From Candidatus Poribacteria bacterium (GTDB lineage Bacteria; Poribacteria; WGA-4E; GCA-2687025), in NCBI GenBank assembly GCA_026004875.1, contig BPJZ01000009.1, positions 62,001-126,000 on the forward strand: a stretch of DNA of 64,000 nucleotides. The letters run 5' to 3'. Positions 63,488 to 64,000 of the stretch are shown piece after piece. Below the pieces are notes generated by a model that made no database searches, was not told the DNA's origin, and worked only from the letters and a program-made list of their open reading frames with translations. The position numbers and the translations under genes are program-made. Position 1 is the stretch's first letter, and every line of letters begins with the position of its first letter.

Positions 63488-64000
63488 TCAGAACCAGCCC
63501 ATCGCGACCAGCTGGCCCAACGACCACATCAGCCGAGGACTCGCCCTCAAGGCGATCTTAAAGACGTCCACCAGGTTCAGCCGGGGCCGATCGTGGAGCT
63601 GATCGGCCAGCTCGTTGAAGAACTCGTCGGGATACTCGATGACCTCCTCGACGATCTGTTTGAGCGGCTTGAAGGCACGACCCACCTCCTTGTGCCAGCG
63701 CCGATCGTACTCCTTGAGCGCCTCGGCGGAGACGTCGCCGTTGCGAAGCGCTTTTGCGGCAACCTGGGCGGCGATCTGGCCGGCGATCATGGCGTTGGCA
63801 ATCCCCCCGCCGGTCATCGGATCGGCTTGGTGGGCCGCATCGCCGACCACCATGAGGCCGGACTTGGAGATTGGGCGGGTTTTGCCATCGATCGGAATAC
63901 CTCCTACTACCATGCTGACAATCGAGGCGTCTGGAAAGTGTTTGGCCATGAACCGGTTGAGCACGTCCAGAGCTGTTTCGCCCGTCTTAATCGTGTGCAG
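63488..64000 (-). CDS. Geranylgeranyl-reductase-family FAD oxidoreductase (C-terminal part)
   Basis: The visible 170 residues are the C-terminus; the gene runs off the right edge. The FAD motif LMVVGDAAHQADPMTGGGIANAMIAG (read in two parts) is diagnostic for the geranylgeranyl reductase/para-hydroxybenzoate hydroxylase-like class, which saturates isoprenoid chains or hydroxylates aromatics. The last 90 residues are helical and Phe/Leu-rich. Function beyond family cannot be set. Confidence 0.75.
   Translation of the reverse strand: MHTIKTGETALDVLNRFMAKHFPDASIVSMVVGGIPIDGKTRPISKSGLMVVGDAAHQADPMTGGGIANAMIAGQIAAQVAAKALRNGDVSAEALKEYDRRWHKEVGRAFKPLKQIVEEVIEYPDEFFNELADQLHDRPRLNLVDVFKIALRASPRLMWSLGQLVAMGWF

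Overview
The window (64 kb, GC-rich, dense, short intergenic gaps) is chromosomal DNA of a Gram-negative bacterium: it has a TonB-dependent outer-membrane receptor, TatA/TatC, a MBOAT/AlgJ polymer O-acetylation set and a GatCAB tRNA amidotransferase. No phage, IS element, CRISPR array or rRNA was seen. I cannot name the phylum. The mix of Gfo/Idh/MocA oxidoreductases, a phytanoyl-CoA dioxygenase-like protein, a uronate-isomerase-like amidohydrolase, a sulfatase and an ADP-ribosylglycohydrolase-fold protein with a long extra C-terminus suggests a polysaccharide-degrading lineage from a little-cultured phylum.

Layout. 1-2.65 kb: the N-terminal part of a large tandem-cyclase/AAA signalling protein (minus, runs off the left edge). 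2.8-10.6 kb: carbohydrate/sugar-acid catabolism genes. 10.7-12.3 kb: RNase Y. 12.5-19.2 kb: a plus-strand run of a Gfo/Idh/MocA protein, a class III aminotransferase, a deoxyhypusine-synthase-like protein, agmatinase and a sulfatase, facing AdoMet decarboxylase; together these look like a polyamine locus. 19.4-24.0 kb: a DapA-family aldolase, then a hybrid histidine kinase overlapping a receiver-cyclase protein. 24.2-31.1 kb: a secreted propeller-like protein, glycogen debranching enzyme, macro-domain protein and TonB receptor. 31.2-35.4 kb: algI plus two algJ/algX-like genes (minus). 35.6 kb: tRNA-Leu. 36-38.8 kb: ornithine carbamoyltransferase and an ABC exporter. 39.2-40.7 kb: a recent tandem duplication of a secreted protein. 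40.8-46.8 kb (minus): the classic yggS-proC-divIVA-ileS-lspA cluster, in which the ileS-position gene has lost the synthetase signature motifs. 47-51.5 kb: a nitrilase-family protein, three tRNA genes around tadA, and tatA-tatC-Zn ribbon-RNase H. 51.5-59.5 kb (minus): uvrD/pcrA-gatC-gatA-gatB-rlmN-HEAT lipoprotein. 59.7-63.5 kb: aldo/keto reductase, HEAT-repeat protein, FucU-type mutarotase and a small protein. The right edge holds the C-terminus of a geranylgeranyl-reductase-like flavoprotein.

A window-wide feature is the number of single-base frame breaks in otherwise well-conserved genes: the deoxyhypusine-synthase-like gene, the hybrid kinase, the ileS-like gene, lspA, the HEAT lipoprotein, uvrD, the aldo/keto reductase and probably divIVA. 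Most are one-base insertions. Assembly or sequencing error is the first explanation, and affected genes are given as one feature each with the break described.

The two most interesting points are the degenerate IleRS paralogue sitting in the conserved ileS place, and the tandem cyclase whose two domains each keep a complementary half of one active site, as in soluble adenylyl cyclase but in reversed order.
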